This document shows, piece after piece, positions 24,567 to 33,751 of a DNA stretch of 64,000 nt. A program made the position numbers and the translations under genes. How positions within the stretch are numbered: position 1 is the first letter of the stretch; every line of letters begins with the position of its first letter. The notes below the pieces were generated by a model that was not told the origin of the DNA, did not search any database, and saw nothing but the letters and a program-made list of their open reading frames with translations. Source of the stretch: Leisingera daeponensis (GTDB lineage Bacteria; Pseudomonadota; Alphaproteobacteria; Rhodobacterales; Rhodobacteraceae); the NCBI RefSeq assembly GCF_019801465.1, contig NZ_JAHVJA010000005.1, positions 62,001 through 126,000 of the forward strand. Reading direction: 5' to 3'.

Positions 24567-25302
24567 CTTCCCAGCTCCCCAGATAGATTTCCTTGAGCAG
24601 GCTGGACCCCCGCGCCGCCTCCGGCAGTCCGTCAAAGACCACCTCGCCGTAGTTCAGCACGGTGATCGTGTCGGCCACGTCAAAGGCCAGGTCCATGTCA
24701 TGCTCGATGATCAGCAGGGTCAAATCCCGCGGCAGGTTGTTCAGCAGATCATGAAACCCCTTCGCCATCTCCGGCCCGACGCCGCTGGTCGGCTCATCCA
24801 TCAGCAGCACATGCGGCCGGGTAGCAAGTGCCACACCGACCTCCAGCTGGCGGCGCACGCCATAGCTCACCTCGGACACCCGGGCCTGCAGGAAGTCCGT
24901 CAGGTTGACCTGCTCGGCGACCTCTTCGACGATCTCGCGAACCTCGGGCTTGGCCAGGCTGTCCGACCAAAGCTGCGTCGCGCTGCCGGTATGCACCGCG
25001 GCGGCCAGACCGAGGTTTTCCTCCACCGTCAGCCCGTCGAACAGGGTGTTCTTCTGGTAGCTGCGCGACAGGCCGCGGCGGGCGCGTTTCGCCACCGGCA
25101 GCGCGGTGACATCCGCGCCCGCCAGATGAACCGAGCCGCTGTCGGGCGTCAGCTCCCCGACCAGCTGGTTGAACAGAGTCGTCTTGCCCGCCCCGTTCGG
25201 CCCTAGGATCACCCGGCGCTCGCCGCGCTCCAGCTTCAGCGACACATCGCGGGTGACGTGGACGGCGCCAAAGCTCTTGTCCAGATTGCGTGTCTCAAGC
25301 AT
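24559..25302 (-). CDS. livG: ABC transporter ATP-binding protein LivG type
   Basis: A 247-residue ATPase. Walker A is GPNGAGKTTLFN, the signature region reads VSYGVRRQLEVGVAL (a variant of LSxGQ), and Walker B is HVLLMDEPTSGVG. The C-terminal IIEHDMDLAFDVADTITVLNYG is typical of LivG. The ATPase pairs with LivF to drive the LivHM permease. It overlaps livM by eight bases upstream and livF by eight downstream, a tightly coupled block. The substituted signature motif (SYGVRRQ) is common in LivG proteins of aromatic importers, though its effect is not known. Confidence 0.92.
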   Translation of the reverse strand: MLETRNLDKSFGAVHVTRDVSLKLERGERRVILGPNGAGKTTLFNQLVGELTPDSGSVHLAGADVTALPVAKRARRGLSRSYQKNTLFDGLTVEENLGLAAAVHTGSATQLWSDSLAKPEVREIVEEVAEQVNLTDFLQARVSEVSYGVRRQLEVGVALATRPHVLLMDEPTSGVGPEMAKGFHDLLNNLPRDLTLLIIEHDMDLAFDVADTITVLNYGEVVFDGLPEAARGSSLLKEIYLGSWEDA

Positions 25303-26299
25303 CGCTCAGCACCTCCTTGGTCTTTTGTTTGCGCACAGCCTTGGCCGCCCGGCGCTCGGCGCGCCCGCCCCAGCAGGCCTCGATCCAGCCGAAGATCCCA
25401 TTGGCGCGGCTCATCACCACGGCGATCAGGATGACACCGACGACAAGGTGCCAATGGGGGGTCAGCGCGCTCAGCTCATGTTTAAGCAGCACAAAGGCAG
25501 CAGCACCCACCAGCGGGCCAACCAGAGTTCCCAGCCCGCCAAGGATGACAACCACCAGCGCCTCGCCGGACACCGTCCAGCTGAGCAGACCGGGCGAGAT
25601 ATACATGACGTGCTGCGCCGCCAGCACCCCGGCGAGGCCCGCAATCATGCCCGACAGCCCGAACACATCCGCCTTGACCCGCCAGACCGTCAGGCCAAGC
25701 GCCCGCATCCGCTGCTCGTTGTGCATCACGCCGGCCAGCGACCGGCCCAGCCCGGAGCGCAGGATCAGCACTGACGCGCCATAGACGGCACCAAGCACCG
25801 CAAGGCAGAACAGCGCGAAGCTGCGGCTGTCGTTCAGGTCCACGCCGATCAGGCTCAGATCCAGCCGGGCGATGCCGCCCAGCCCGTCATCGCCGCCAAA
25901 AACCGGCGCTTCAAACACATAGGAATAGGCCATCTGGCCGAAGGCCAGCGTCGCCATGATGAAATAGATGCCATGGCTGCGCGCGCAGATGGCGCCGATG
26001 ACCCAGGCGCAGCCGCCAGTCAGCGCAAGGGCAGCCGCCATCGCCACCGGCGGCGAAAGCCCCGCCTTGGCCGACAGGATGGCATAGGCATATGCGCCCA
26101 CGCCCATCAGCGCGCCGTGGCACAGCGACACCATGCCGCCAAAACCCGCGGCGATGTCGAGCGCCAGCACAAGAATGGCGAGGATCAGGATCTCGGTCAG
26201 GATTTCCAGCCCGAAATACCCGGCCGTCAGGGCTTGGAACAGGGCCGCGGCGGCCAGCAGCAACAGCACCGTGCAGCGAAGCGCGTTGTGACGAAACAT
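25295..26299 (-). CDS. livM: ABC transporter permease LivM type
   Basis: A 334-residue inner-membrane permease with about nine hydrophobic helices. LivM hallmarks are DIAAGFGGMVSLCHGALMGVGAYAYA, FIMATLAFGQMAYSYVF, the EAA-like loop RSLAGVMHNEQRMRALGLTVWRVK, and VVILGGLGTLVGPLVGAAAFVLL. The C-terminal tail is basic and cytoplasmic (RRAAKAVRKQKTKEV). It follows livH by four bases and overlaps livG by eight. Function within the ben operon is inferred to be aromatic acid uptake. Confidence 0.92.
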   Translation of the reverse strand: MFRHNALRCTVLLLLAAAALFQALTAGYFGLEILTEILILAILVLALDIAAGFGGMVSLCHGALMGVGAYAYAILSAKAGLSPPVAMAAALALTGGCAWVIGAICARSHGIYFIMATLAFGQMAYSYVFEAPVFGGDDGLGGIARLDLSLIGVDLNDSRSFALFCLAVLGAVYGASVLILRSGLGRSLAGVMHNEQRMRALGLTVWRVKADVFGLSGMIAGLAGVLAAQHVMYISPGLLSWTVSGEALVVVILGGLGTLVGPLVGAAAFVLLKHELSALTPHWHLVVGVILIAVVMSRANGIFGWIEACWGGRAERRAAKAVRKQKTKEVLSDA

Positions 26300-26303
26300 C
26301 GGC

Positions 26304-27173
26304 TTATCCTTTCGCGGGAAACAGGCCCACGGGCTTGATCACAAGGACCGCCGCCAGCAGGGCATAGATGAGGACAGAGGCAAGCTGCGGCGCCAGCACT
26401 GCACCGAAGGTCTGAACGAAACCATAGATCAGCGACCCAGCAATCGCGCCCTTGAGCGAGCCGAGACCGCCGATGACGATCACGATCAGCGTCGGGATCA
26501 GGATCTGCAGCCCCATGTCCGGCGTCACGCTGAGAAGCGGCGCCGCGACAACCCCGGCAAGCCCCGCCAGCGCGCAGCCGACACAGAAGACGATGAAGAA
26601 CAGCCGCTCGACGTTGATCCCGAGACAGGACGCCATGGCGTCATTGTCGACACCGGCCCGGATCATCGCGCCGATCTGGGTGCGGCCCAGCACAAACGCC
26701 AGCGCCGCGAAAATCGCCAGGCCGAGACCTATGATGAACAGCCGGTAGGCGGGATACTCGATGCCCAGCAGTTCCACCCGGCCGGCAAACAACGTCGGCA
26801 CATCGATGGCCAGCGCCAGATCGCCCCAGAAGATCCGTGTCAGATCAAGCATCACGAAGATCAGCCCGAAGGTCACCAGCACTTGCGCCATCGGACCGGA
26901 CTTGCGCATCCGCCGGATCAGCCCGGAGTAGAGCAGAATGCCCACTCCGGCCACGGCGACGGGCGCCAGAAAGAACCCCATCCAGTAGCCGCCGATGGCA
27001 GCCAGCGAGGCGGCAAAGTAAGCCCCCAGCGCATAGAGCGATCCATGCGCAAGGTTGACGAAGTGCATCAGCCCGAAGATGACCGTCAGGCCGATGGAAA
27101 GCAGGAAAAGCAGCATGGACAGTTGCAGCGCATTCAGCGCCTGAAGCGTCCAGAAACCAAGATCATGTGCCAT
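26304..27173 (-). CDS. livH: ABC transporter permease LivH type
   Basis: A 289-residue inner-membrane permease. Family markers are SIGLTVIFGLMHFVNLAHGSLYALGAY, GAMIRAGVDNDAMASCLGINVERLF, and TLIVIVIGGLGSLKGAIAGSLIYGF. It forms the transmembrane pore with LivM. A GGAGG ribosome site precedes the ATG. It lies 57 bases downstream of the binding-protein gene, and an 11-bp hairpin sits in that gap, which may let the cell make more binding protein than permease. Confidence 0.92.
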   Translation of the reverse strand: MAHDLGFWTLQALNALQLSMLLFLLSIGLTVIFGLMHFVNLAHGSLYALGAYFAASLAAIGGYWMGFFLAPVAVAGVGILLYSGLIRRMRKSGPMAQVLVTFGLIFVMLDLTRIFWGDLALAIDVPTLFAGRVELLGIEYPAYRLFIIGLGLAIFAALAFVLGRTQIGAMIRAGVDNDAMASCLGINVERLFFIVFCVGCALAGLAGVVAAPLLSVTPDMGLQILIPTLIVIVIGGLGSLKGAIAGSLIYGFVQTFGAVLAPQLASVLIYALLAAVLVIKPVGLFPAKG

Positions 27174-27195
27174 GAGAGGCCCTCCTCGGAGTAGG

Positions 27196-27224
27196 GGCCC
27201 GGCCGCACGCGTGGCGGCCGGGCC
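27196..27224 (-). other. Strong hairpin between livK and livH
   Basis: A perfect 11-bp inverted repeat (GGCCCGGCCGC / GCGGCCGGGCC, 7-base loop) begins directly after the livK stop. There is no T-run on the minus strand, so it probably protects the livK message from 3' decay rather than ending transcription. Confidence 0.55.
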
Positions 27225-27230
27225 GCAGTG

Positions 27231-28406
27231 TCAGTTGGAGACGGGAGCCATCTCGCAGCCGTTGGCCGGGTCGGCCTCGGCGGGCAGCTCGGCCAGCACT
27301 TTCTGGGTAAGCCCGCCTTCGCCCGCCACGGTCTCGTAGACGTAAACCGGCTGCACGATGTTGTTGGTGGCCGAGTCGATCGACAGCTTGCCGCGCGGGC
27401 CGTCAAAGCTGACCTGGCGCAGCGCGTCGGCCAGCGATGCGCGGTCACGCGCGCCTGCCTTGGCGGCCTCGACCAATGCGCGGGCCGCGTCATAGCCATG
27501 CACGGCGAATTCCGACGGCAGGCGCCCTGTCTTGGCCTCGAAGGCCGCGACAAAGGCGGCGTTGGCCGCGTTGTCCAGCGTCGGCACGTAATGCAGCGCG
27601 GTGATCACCCCCTCGGCGGCCGGGCCTTCGGCGTTGACATACAGCGGCGAGGTCAGGAAGCCGGAGCCGTAGAGCGGCAGATCCGCCTTCAGCCCGAAAC
27701 TGTCGTATTGTTTGACAAAGGAAATCGCCTCGCCGCCGGCATAGAACACATAGACCGCATCGGCGCCGCTGGCCTTGGCCTGCGCCAGGTAGGGGCCGAA
27801 ATCCTGGGTCTTCTGAAACGGGGTGAAATCCTGCCCGACGATCTCCCCGCCCGCGGCGGTAAAGGTCCCGGCAAAGCCCCCGATCATCTGGCGGCCCGCC
27901 GCATAGTCCGGCGCCAGCGTATAGACCTTGCGGATGCCCTGATCGTACATCCACTGCCCCATCGGACGGTTCACCTGCCCGTTGGAAAAGGACATCCGGG
28001 TGATATAGGGCGAGCAGCTGGTGCCGGTGGCCTCGTCATTGCCGGCGTTGGCGACGATCAGCGGCACCCCGGCGCCATGCACCATGTCGCGCACTGCCCC
28101 CAGAACACCCGAGCTGACGACGCCCGCCATCACGTCCACCTTGTCCTGCAGGATCAGCTTCTTGGCCTTGCCAAGCGCCACTGGCGGCTTCACTTCGGTG
28201 TCCTCGCGGACGATGTCGAACCCGGTGCCGGCCTCGCTGCCGAACTGTTCCAGGGCGACGCTGAATCCCGCCTCGATGTCGTTGCCAAGCGCGGCATAGA
28301 CGCCCGAGAACGGCAGCAGCAGGCCGACCTTGATGTTCTCCTCTGCGGCTGCAGGCACAGCGAGACTGGTGGCGAGCCCGAGGGCCGCCAGGATTGCGCG
28401 TTTCAT
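27231..28406 (-). CDS. livK: ABC transporter periplasmic substrate-binding protein (LivK/HBAAT type)
   Basis: A 391-residue periplasmic binding protein with a signal peptide (ILAALGLATSLAVPAAAEE). The mature start IKVGLLLPFSGVYAALGNDIEAGFSVAL is characteristic of the amino-acid/amide/aromatic HBAAT family. Later blocks include VDVMAGVVSSGVLGAVRDM and FDGPRGKLSIDS. AGGAGG precedes the ATG. Its place directly after benD and before livHMGF makes benzoate or a substituted benzoate the likely ligand; homologous importers of aromatic acids are known. Ligand is an inference. Confidence 0.92.
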   Translation of the reverse strand: MKRAILAALGLATSLAVPAAAEENIKVGLLLPFSGVYAALGNDIEAGFSVALEQFGSEAGTGFDIVREDTEVKPPVALGKAKKLILQDKVDVMAGVVSSGVLGAVRDMVHGAGVPLIVANAGNDEATGTSCSPYITRMSFSNGQVNRPMGQWMYDQGIRKVYTLAPDYAAGRQMIGGFAGTFTAAGGEIVGQDFTPFQKTQDFGPYLAQAKASGADAVYVFYAGGEAISFVKQYDSFGLKADLPLYGSGFLTSPLYVNAEGPAAEGVITALHYVPTLDNAANAAFVAAFEAKTGRLPSEFAVHGYDAARALVEAAKAGARDRASLADALRQVSFDGPRGKLSIDSATNNIVQPVYVYETVAGEGGLTQKVLAELPAEADPANGCEMAPVSN

Positions 28407-28463
28407 GATGATTTCCTCCTGTTGGTTTTGCGGCCCTCTCCTCAGGGCCTGCCCGGCTCGGCG

Positions 28464-29243
28464 TCAGCCGAGATCTCCGCCCCCCACCGGCACCGTGACG
28501 CCGGTGATGTAGGATGCGTCCTGCGACGCCAGGAACAGGATCGGGCCGGCCTGTTCGTCGAGCGTGCCGTAGCGTTTCATCAGCGACGACTGCACCGTCT
28601 GATCGACAATGGTGTTGTACCAGTCTTCGCGCTGTTCTTCCTCGGCATTGGGATTGCGCGGGACGACGCGCGGCGGCGCCTCGGTGCCGCCCGGCGCGGC
28701 GGCCACCACGCGGATGCCGCGCTCGGCCACTTCCCAGGCCAGGCTCGCCGTGATCGCATTCACACCGCCCTTGGCGGCCGCGTAAGGCACGCGGTTCAGC
28801 CCGCGCGTGGCGATGGACGACACGTTGACGATTACCCCCGAGCCCTGCGGCAGCATATGCTCTATCGCGGCGCGGCAGCAGTAGAGCGTCGGGAAAAGCG
28901 ACCGGCGTACCTCGGCGTCGATCTGCTGCGGCTCGTAATGCTCAAACGGTTTGGCCCAGATCGTGCCGCCGACATTGTTGACCAGAATGTCGATCCGGCC
29001 CCACAGGTCCACGGCCGCCTGCATCGCCTCCGCGCAGCCCCCCCAGGTTTCCAGATCAACAGCGACCGCCTGCGCCGTGCCGCCCGCGCTGCGGATTGCC
29101 TCCGCCGCCTCCTCGCGCGCGGGGGAGCGGTCCACGATCAGCACCCGGGCGCCCTCCGCCGCGGCCCGTTCGGCAACCCGGCGGCCGATGCCCTGGGCCG
29201 CGCCGGTCACGACCATGACTTTTTCATAAAACCGGCGGCTCAT
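28464..29243 (-). CDS. benD: Benzoate cis-diol dehydrogenase (SDR)
   Basis: A 259-residue short-chain dehydrogenase. The NAD-binding loop is TGAAQGIG, the structural motif is NNVGG, and the catalytic set is S in NVSSIA with Y-x3-K in YAAAKGG. The segment TIWAKPFEHYEPQQIDAEVRRSLFPTLYCCRA is characteristic of BenD/XylL, which oxidises 1,2-dihydroxycyclohexa-3,5-diene-1-carboxylate to catechol with loss of CO2. The start overlaps the benC stop by four bases. It completes the four-gene ben set. Confidence 0.93.
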   Translation of the reverse strand: MSRRFYEKVMVVTGAAQGIGRRVAERAAAEGARVLIVDRSPAREEAAEAIRSAGGTAQAVAVDLETWGGCAEAMQAAVDLWGRIDILVNNVGGTIWAKPFEHYEPQQIDAEVRRSLFPTLYCCRAAIEHMLPQGSGVIVNVSSIATRGLNRVPYAAAKGGVNAITASLAWEVAERGIRVVAAAPGGTEAPPRVVPRNPNAEEEQREDWYNTIVDQTVQSSLMKRYGTLDEQAGPILFLASQDASYITGVTVPVGGGDLG

Positions 29244-30262
29244 GCGGCTTCCGCCTCTGCTTCGGTCGGGTTGAACTTCTCGAAGTAGAAATTCGCAGGC
29301 TCGACCCCCAGCTTGGCGAAGTGGCCCCGCACCGCATCCACCATCGGCGGCGGGCCGCAGAGGTACACATCGCAGTCGCCGCCGTTCAGATCACCGGCGG
29401 TGACATGATCGGTGACAAAGCCCTTGCGCTCATGCGCGTCTTCCTCGGCGGCCAGAATTGTGATCACGGTGACATTGCCGATCTTTTCGGCCAGCTCCTG
29501 CACGCGCTCCAGTTCCACCAGATCGGCGGCGCGGGTCACCGCGTAATACAGCACGATGGGGTGATCCGCCCCCTGCTCTGCGACCTGCTCCAGCATCGAC
29601 AGGAACGGCGCCAGGCCGGTGCCGCCGGCCAGCCACAGCTGCGCGCGCTCGATCGGGCGCAGGTAAAACGCGCCCATCGGCCCGGTCAGCGTGACGCTGT
29701 CGCCGGCCTTGGCCCGCTCGCCCAGATAGCTGCTCATCACGCCCCCGGGCAGATTGCGGATCAGAAACGCGGCCTCGTCGGCTCCGGGTGCAGAGGAGAA
29801 GGAATAGGACCGGTGCTTGCCCGTGCCCGGAATGGTGACGTTCACGTATTGACCGGGCAGGAAGCCGATCGGTTTGGCCAGCTTCACCCGCAGCCCGAAA
29901 GACGTCTCCGACAGGCGGTCCACCCCCAGCACCTCGCCCTCGACGGCCTCCGGCGCGGTCTTGCACGCCGCGGAGGGTACCGGGACGCGCACCACGCAGT
30001 CGCTTTCCGGCGTCATCTGACAGGTCAGCGCATAGCCCTGTTCCGCCTCATCGTCGCTCATGGACTCATCCATGAAGAATTCCAGCTCGTACTCGCCCTT
30101 CTCAACAAAGCACTTGCAGGTGCCGCAGACCCCGTCGCGGCAATCCATCGGCAGGTTGATCTTCTGACGGAAGGCCGCATCGGTCACCTTCTCGTCGTCA
30201 TCGCACTGGATGACGCGGGTGACACCATCCTCGAAATTCAGGGCAACTTTGTAGCTTGTCAT
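29240..30262 (-). CDS. benC: Benzoate 1,2-dioxygenase reductase
   Basis: A 340-residue electron-transfer protein that passes electrons from NADH to the BenAB oxygenase. The N-terminal chloroplast-type [2Fe-2S] domain has the CRDGVCGTCKC cluster plus the late cysteine in ALTCQM. The FAD domain has the flavin-binding RSYSFSS, and the NAD domain has LAGGTGLAPFLSML and VYLCGPPPMVDAV. Order and length match BenC/XylZ. GGGAGGAG precedes the ATG, 73 bases after benB. Confidence 0.94.
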   Translation of the reverse strand: MTSYKVALNFEDGVTRVIQCDDDEKVTDAAFRQKINLPMDCRDGVCGTCKCFVEKGEYELEFFMDESMSDDEAEQGYALTCQMTPESDCVVRVPVPSAACKTAPEAVEGEVLGVDRLSETSFGLRVKLAKPIGFLPGQYVNVTIPGTGKHRSYSFSSAPGADEAAFLIRNLPGGVMSSYLGERAKAGDSVTLTGPMGAFYLRPIERAQLWLAGGTGLAPFLSMLEQVAEQGADHPIVLYYAVTRAADLVELERVQELAEKIGNVTVITILAAEEDAHERKGFVTDHVTAGDLNGGDCDVYLCGPPPMVDAVRGHFAKLGVEPANFYFEKFNPTEAEAEAA

Positions 30263-30335
30263 GGCATGCTCCTCCCTTGGCCGCGCACCCTGCCGGGGAT
30301 GCGCGGAGGTCTTTTGGCTCCCGGAATGGCCCGGA

Positions 30336-30863
30336 TCAGATGTGGTAGACGTCGATCACGTGGTGGATGAGGTCGTTCTTCAGAACCACCTTCTTGTCGA
30401 TGATCAGCGGCTTTGGCCCGCTCGCGTCGATCATGTAGAAGGACGTGCCCCAGTGCTGGTCGGTCTTGCCGTAACGGAAGCTCAGCGTGTGCCAATTGAA
30501 GCGCAGCTTGATCTCCGTACCCTGGCGGCTCAGCACCTCGATCCCCGACAGGTAATGGCAGGTGCGCGGTTCCGGCAGCGAGGTCGCCGAGGAGCGGTCG
30601 GTCTTGATGCGGAACACCCGGTCCTCGATGCCCTGCTTGTTGGGGTAGTACATCAGCGACATCTCGTTCTGCGGATCTTCCGTGAGCGTGTCGTAGTCAT
30701 CCCAGGCTGGCATCCAGAACGGGCAGTCTGCGTGATAGAACGTCAGCCAGGTGTCCCAGTCCCGGTCATCCAGCGCACGGGCCTCGGCAAAGAGAAAGGC
30801 CTGGATGGCTTCGTAATTCATTGCCGGGCTGGTGCCAGTGCGTTCAAGCGTTTCGGTGGTCAT
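30336..30863 (-). CDS. benB: Benzoate 1,2-dioxygenase small (beta) subunit
   Basis: A 175-residue ring-hydroxylating dioxygenase beta subunit. It has family blocks AIQAFLFAEARALDDRDWDTWLTFYHADCPFWMPAWD, RVFRIKTDRSSATSLPEPRTCH and the C-terminal LKNDLIHHVIDVYHI, all of the BenB/XylY type. The subunit is structural and supports the alpha3beta3 oxygenase. The N-terminus is slightly longer than usual; an internal ATG at residue 15 (MNYEAIQ) is an alternative start, but GAGGAGG supports the annotated one. It follows benA by 12 bases. Confidence 0.93.
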   Translation of the reverse strand: MTTETLERTGTSPAMNYEAIQAFLFAEARALDDRDWDTWLTFYHADCPFWMPAWDDYDTLTEDPQNEMSLMYYPNKQGIEDRVFRIKTDRSSATSLPEPRTCHYLSGIEVLSRQGTEIKLRFNWHTLSFRYGKTDQHWGTSFYMIDASGPKPLIIDKKVVLKNDLIHHVIDVYHI

Positions 30864-30875
30864 GTCTTTTCCTCC

Positions 30876-32264
30876 TCACTCGGCCGCGGTGCGTGCCTCA
30901 GGCGCCGTGGCGCGTTCCTTGGCGATGGCTTCGCCCATGCGCTCGGACCAGTTGCTGTGCTGGATGACGAAGAGCCCCTCGTCTTCGGTGCGGGCGCCGG
31001 AAAGAACCGGATTGATGCCGAGCGCCTTGGCGTCCTCGTCCGGGCCTTCGATCCACTGGGTCGCGCCGCGGGTTAGGTCGTTCCACTGGGCATGGGCCGC
31101 GCCGGCATAGCCGCGCTGCGTGGCCCGGAATTCCTCGGTGTCATCCGGCGTTGCCATGCCGGAGGCGTTGAAGAAGTCCTCGTACTGGCGGATGCGGCGG
31201 CTGCGGGCCTCTTGGCTCTCGCCCTTGGGGGCGATGCAGTAGATCGTCACCTCGGTCTCGTTCACGCTGACCGGGCGAAACACGCGGATCTGGCTGCTGA
31301 ACTGATCCATAAAAAAAACGTTCGGATAAAGGCAGAGGTTGCGCAGAACGCCGACCATCCATTCCGCCTTGGTCTTCCCGTATTTCTCGGTCCATTCCGC
31401 CAGCCGCGGATATCCGGGGCGGTTGGTCGGATCGGCCCATTCGGTCCACAGCAGGATGTGTCCGTTGTCGTAGGCGTGAAACCCGCCGCGCTGCTTGGCC
31501 CATTTCGAGGCATCGGTCGCCTTGATCTGGTCTTCCTTGCCATCGTCGGTGCGGTGCGCAGTGGTCGCGACATAGTTCCAGTGCACGGCGGAGACGTGGT
31601 AGCCGTCGGCGCCGTTTTCGGCCTGCAGCTTCCAGTTGCCGTCGTAGGTGTAGGTCGAGGACCCGCGCAGCACCTCCAGCCCCTCGTCGGCCTGATCGAC
31701 CATGATATCGATCATCTTGCGCGCCTCGCCGAGATACTCCTCAAGCGGCTGCACATCCGCATTCAGCGAGCCGAACAGGAAACCGCGGTAGTTCTCAAAG
31801 CGGGCAACCTTGGTCAGATCGTGGCTGCCGTGCTTGTTGAACTGCTCGGGATAGCCTGCGCCCTTGGGGTCCTTGACCTTGAGGAGCTTGCCGGTGTTCG
31901 AGAAGGTCCAGCCGTGGAACGGGCAGGTAAAGGTCTTCTGGTTGCGGCGTTTGAACCGGCACAGCTGCGCGCCGCGGTGCGAACAGGCATTGACCAGCGC
32001 ATGCAGTTCACCGTCCTTGTCGCGAGTGATGACCACCGGCGTGCGGCCCATCGTCAGGGTGAAATAATCGCCCGGCTCCGGGATCTGGCTTTCATGCGCC
32101 ATGTAGATCCAGTTGCCTTCGAAAATGTGCTTGATTTCAAGCTCGAACAGCTCTTCGTCGGTGAAGATGTCCCGGCGGCAGCGGAACACGCCGTTTTCAG
32201 GATCGTCCTGGATCGCACCGTCGAGACGGGCCTCGAATGCGTCGAGATTGGATTGTGTGAACAT
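30876..32264 (-). CDS. benA: Benzoate 1,2-dioxygenase large (alpha) subunit
   Basis: The 462-residue catalytic subunit converts benzoate to its cis-1,2-diol with O2. The Rieske cluster is seen as CSHRGAQLC and CPFHGWTF. The mononuclear iron site has the two histidines of [15 protein letters not shown] and a later aspartate. The start [28 protein letters not shown] region matches BenA/XylX. AGGAGGAGG precedes the ATG. The gene lies 69 bases downstream of catB in the same run. Benzoate is the default substrate; toluates or related acids cannot be excluded. Confidence 0.94.
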   Translation of the reverse strand: MFTQSNLDAFEARLDGAIQDDPENGVFRCRRDIFTDEELFELEIKHIFEGNWIYMAHESQIPEPGDYFTLTMGRTPVVITRDKDGELHALVNACSHRGAQLCRFKRRNQKTFTCPFHGWTFSNTGKLLKVKDPKGAGYPEQFNKHGSHDLTKVARFENYRGFLFGSLNADVQPLEEYLGEARKMIDIMVDQADEGLEVLRGSSTYTYDGNWKLQAENGADGYHVSAVHWNYVATTAHRTDDGKEDQIKATDASKWAKQRGGFHAYDNGHILLWTEWADPTNRPGYPRLAEWTEKYGKTKAEWMVGVLRNLCLYPNVFFMDQFSSQIRVFRPVSVNETEVTIYCIAPKGESQEARSRRIRQYEDFFNASGMATPDDTEEFRATQRGYAGAAHAQWNDLTRGATQWIEGPDEDAKALGINPVLSGARTEDEGLFVIQHSNWSERMGEAIAKERATAPEARTAAE

Positions 32265-32333
32265 CAGTCGTCCTCCTCCTGACAGCCGCGGCGCCTGAGG
32301 GGCGTCGGGCTGGCTTTGATGTCGTGCCGCGGG

Positions 32334-33494
32334 CTATTGCCCGGCGGCGGTTTTCAGGGTCCGGCCGCCATCCCGGCGGAAAAATGCGATCTTGTCGGGG
32401 TCCAGCGCCGCGCCGATGCCGGGGCCGCGCGGGATCTCGACACAGAAATCGCGATAGGCGATCGGCTCGGCCAGGATCTCCCCGGTCAGCAGCAGCGGGC
32501 CGAAGAACTCGGTGCCCCAATGCAGGGTCTCGACAGTGGAAAACAGCTGCAGCGCCGCCGCAGTTCCCAGCCCGGTTTCCAGCATCGTGCCGCCATAAAG
32601 GCCGCGTCCCGCCGCCTGGGCGATGGCAATCACTTCCGACGCCCGCTTCAGCCCGCCGGACTGCGCCACCTTGACAGCAAACACATCCGCAGCATGGGCA
32701 TCGGCCACCGCCAGGGCATCCTCCGGCCCATTCAGCGCCTCGTCTGCCATCACCGCGATCTCGTAGCCGCGGGTCAGCTCCGCCATGGCGCGGTGATAGC
32801 GGGCCGGCACCGGCTGCTCGACCAGCTCGCAGCCCGCCTCCTGCAGCCCCCTCAGCCCCCAGCGCGCGTCCTGCAGCGACCACGCGGTGTTCACATCGAC
32901 GCGGATGCTGGCGGCATCGCCGACGGCGTCCTTGATCCGCGCCACATGGGCCACATCCTCGCGCACCGGACGCTTGCCGATCTTCAGCTTGAAGATGTTG
33001 TGGCGGCGCGCTTCGATCATCTCGCGGGCTTCCGCGATATCGGTCTCGGAATTGCCGGAGGCCAGCGTCCAGGCCACCGGCAGGTTGCCGTGCACGGCCC
33101 CGCCGAAAAGCTGCGAGACCGGCACGCCCAGGCGCTTGCCCAGACCGTCCCACAGCGCGGTTTCCACTGCCGTCTTGGCGATCCGGTTGCCCTTGGCCAC
33201 CTTGTCGATCCGCTGGATTGCCCCGTTCACGTTGTCCGCGTCACAGCCCAGCAGCGCCGGGGCGATATAGGTGTCGATGGCGGACTGGATGCCTTCCGGG
33301 CTTTCCGCGCCATAGCTCAGCCCGCCGATAGTGGTGCCCTCGCCGATGCCCTCGGAGCCGTCCGAGAACGCGATCCGGACCAGAACGGCCGTCTGCACCC
33401 GCATCGTCGCCATGGACAGCACGTGGCCGCGGATGGTGGGGATGTCGAGTATCATCGTCTCGATCTGGTCGATCTTTGTCACGGAGGTCACCAC
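32334..33494 (-). CDS. catB: Muconate cycloisomerase
   Basis: A 386-residue enolase-superfamily enzyme that lactonises cis,cis-muconate to muconolactone. Visible residues are the KxK base motif in FKLKIGKRP, metal ligands D in RVDVNTAW, E in LVEQPVP and D in ADEALNG, and the second base K in FAVKVAQSGG. The N-terminus IETMILDIPTIRGHVLS is typical of CatB. The start is uncertain: the first codons are GTG-GTG without a good ribosome site, and an internal GTG or ATG is possible. It is the first gene of the ten-gene run, and an operator lies about 65-80 bases upstream. Confidence 0.93.
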   Translation of the reverse strand: MVTSVTKIDQIETMILDIPTIRGHVLSMATMRVQTAVLVRIAFSDGSEGIGEGTTIGGLSYGAESPEGIQSAIDTYIAPALLGCDADNVNGAIQRIDKVAKGNRIAKTAVETALWDGLGKRLGVPVSQLFGGAVHGNLPVAWTLASGNSETDIAEAREMIEARRHNIFKLKIGKRPVREDVAHVARIKDAVGDAASIRVDVNTAWSLQDARWGLRGLQEAGCELVEQPVPARYHRAMAELTRGYEIAVMADEALNGPEDALAVADAHAADVFAVKVAQSGGLKRASEVIAIAQAAGRGLYGGTMLETGLGTAAALQLFSTVETLHWGTEFFGPLLLTGEILAEPIAYRDFCVEIPRGPGIGAALDPDKIAFFRRDGGRTLKTAAGQ

Positions 33495-33556
33495 ATCTGC
33501 ATGTTTCGTTGGAATGCAGATTGCCCGCCCCGGCTGGAGTCTGTCGATGATGGCGG

Positions 33557-33574
33557 GGGTCTCGGGTGATACCC
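33557..33574. promoter_or_regulatory. Operator copy 3 upstream of catB (GGTCTC-N4-GATACC)
   Basis: GGGTCTC-GGGT-GATACCC matches copy 2 (reverse complement GGTATC-GGGT-GATACC) with a single mismatch, and is identical through the spacer and right arm. It lies 63-80 bases upstream of the catB start, suitable for an activator or repressor of the catB-ben-liv transcript. Confidence 0.68.
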
Positions 33575-33751
33575 TTCAGGCGCAAACCACCTTAATCAGC
33601 ACCCTCGGTTGCCAAGTTCTCCGGAAGCGGGCGCGCCGGGCCGCCGGACGGAACCCCGGTTTGGCACATTGCCGCAAACCCGTCCCGGGAACCGGCGTGA
33701 CAGGCCGGTTAATCTTTCACACCTGAAAGCTGCGGACCGCAGGTGATTGCG

